Source of the DNA: Luzula sylvatica
Taxonomy: Eukaryota > Streptophyta > Magnoliopsida > Poales > Juncaceae
NCBI GenBank assembly: GCA_946800325.1
Contig: OX326957.1
Coordinates: 11,947,591-12,011,590, forward strand
DNA length: 64,000 nucleotides
Reading direction: 5' to 3'
Each line of letters begins with the position of its first letter. Positions within the stretch are counted from its first letter, which is position 1. The position numbers were made by a program, and so were the translations under genes. Shown one piece after another: positions 63,238 to 64,000 of the stretch. Under the pieces are notes generated by a model. That model saw nothing but the letters and a program-made list of their open reading frames with translations, did not search any database and was not told the DNA's origin.

Positions 63238-63590
63238 CCTTATTCACTTTTTTAGTTTTAATTTACATTTTGGTCTTTATTTTAGTTTTAATTAACATTT
63301 TGGTCCTTTTTATTTACAATTTGGCCCTTTTTTATTTACAATTTGGTCCTTTTTATTTACATTTGGGTCCTTTATAGTTTTAATTTACATTTTGGTCCTT
63401 TTTATTAAAATTTTAGTCCTTTTTTATTTACAATTTGGTCCTTTTTATTTACATTTGGGTCCTTTTTAGTTTTAATTTACATTTTGGTCCTTTTTTTTTA
63501 ACATTTTAGTCCTTTTTTATTTACATTTTGGTCCTTTTTTACATTTTTAATTTAAATTTTGGTCCTTTTTTTGTTTTAATATACATTTTG
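63238..63590. repeat. TTTACATTTTGGTCCTTTTT minisatellite array 3
   Basis: More than ten degenerate units, reverse complement of arrays 1 and 2. Confidence 0.8.
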
Positions 63591-63689
63591 ATAAACTAAA
63601 CATATAATAAACTAATAATAATAATAAACCATAACAATATAATCTAATAATAATAAACTAAACATATAATAAAAACACCCCAACATAAT

Positions 63690-64000
63690 CTAACAATCAT
63701 CTCTAGGTGCATTCTGTGTCGGGTCGAAAAAGTCATGATGACCACTATATGGAACACGACCATATGAAGTACCGACTCCACCATAGTCCGTGAAGGGGGG
63801 TTGTGCAGGATCGCCATAATTCGGTCGCGACATAGAAACATAGTCCGTGAAGGAGGGTTGGACAAAACGATCGTCATCATTCTGAGAATCGTCCAAAGAT
63901 AATGCCTCTAGCAAAACCGGCATCCTAGTGGCCATTTGATCCAAGATCATGCGACATTCGCAATTTTGTGCGCACCGTGCACCTTGTCTAGCACGTCGAA
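63690..64000 (-). CDS. C-terminal end of an unidentified ORF (runs off the window)
   Basis: Open from the right edge to the stop at 63690 (about 102 codons). It has a Cys/Arg-rich start (RCAQNCECR), then DQMATRMPVLLEAL, and an acidic tail with two FTDY-containing repeats (QPSFTDY, QPPFTDY) ending in RDDC. No family was recognised. The setting (CACTA end and repeats to its left) suggests a transposon-borne protein, but it could be a host gene. Only the 3' end is visible, so start and length are unknown. Confidence 0.45.
   Translation of the reverse strand, partial: RRARQGARCAQNCECRMILDQMATRMPVLLEALSLDDSQNDDDRFVQPSFTDYVSMSRPNYGDPAQPPFTDYGGVGTSYGRVPYSGHHDFFDPTQNAPRDDC

Noticed and set aside
1..64000. 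tRNA or rRNA genes
   Set aside because: No cloverleaf or rRNA-like stretch noticed. The only pol III boxes seen belong to the SINE at 57340-57475.

Overview
The window is nuclear DNA of a flowering plant, probably a eudicot. It is AT-rich, its introns are small and AT-rich with GT..AG borders, and it carries a plant-specific kinase family plus plant-type Copia, Ty3/gypsy, LINE, SINE, hAT, Mutator, Harbinger, CACTA and Helitron elements. The species cannot be named from the sequence.

The backbone is a duplicated array of one gene family, all on the minus strand: USP (universal stress protein) / coiled-coil / protein-kinase genes of the RLCK-IX / PUB33-like type. Unit 4 (42238..53032) is the intact member. 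Ten exons can be placed by eye, and every junction keeps frame, giving 2001 nt and 666 aa. It has two tandem USP modules, a coiled coil and a complete non-RD kinase domain, but no U-box. Unit 3 (14041..27691) is its paralogue, with matching exons for the whole N-terminal part. Its frame ends in a stop at the start of the kinase region (452 aa), so it would encode a kinase-less protein. Units 1 (354..2515) and 2 (6524..7195) are kinase pseudogenes. Promoter-side and 3' flanks were duplicated along with the genes, once in inverted orientation.

Layout. 1-8.1 kb: pseudogene units 1 and 2, a TATA-binding-protein (TBP) C-terminal fragment at 6 kb, and MITEs. 8.1-14 kb: a fold-back element, a solo LTR with target duplication (9149..11041), and a likely gypsy 3' end. 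14-28 kb: unit 3, whose intron 3 holds a 5'-truncated LINE with a young Copia element inside it. 28-37 kb: duplicated flank, a hAT element with two-sided target duplication, minisatellite-like arrays. 37-42 kb: poly-C MITE, Mutator-like element, Helitron with a nested LTR, second Mutator-like element. 42-53 kb: unit 4, with a Pack-MULE-like insert and other repeats in its introns. 53-57.5 kb: its upstream flank, expanded by two tandem duplications and hit by a retroposon, a Harbinger-like MITE and a SINE. 57.5-64 kb: MITE, degraded Copia fragment, CACTA terminus, and the 3' end of an unidentified minus-strand ORF running off the window.

The strongest candidate for something unusual is the tandem-USP kinase gene together with its kinase-less paralogue. 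The rest is a readable record of nested transposition. Calls rest on reading the sequence and on remembered family features; no searches were run.
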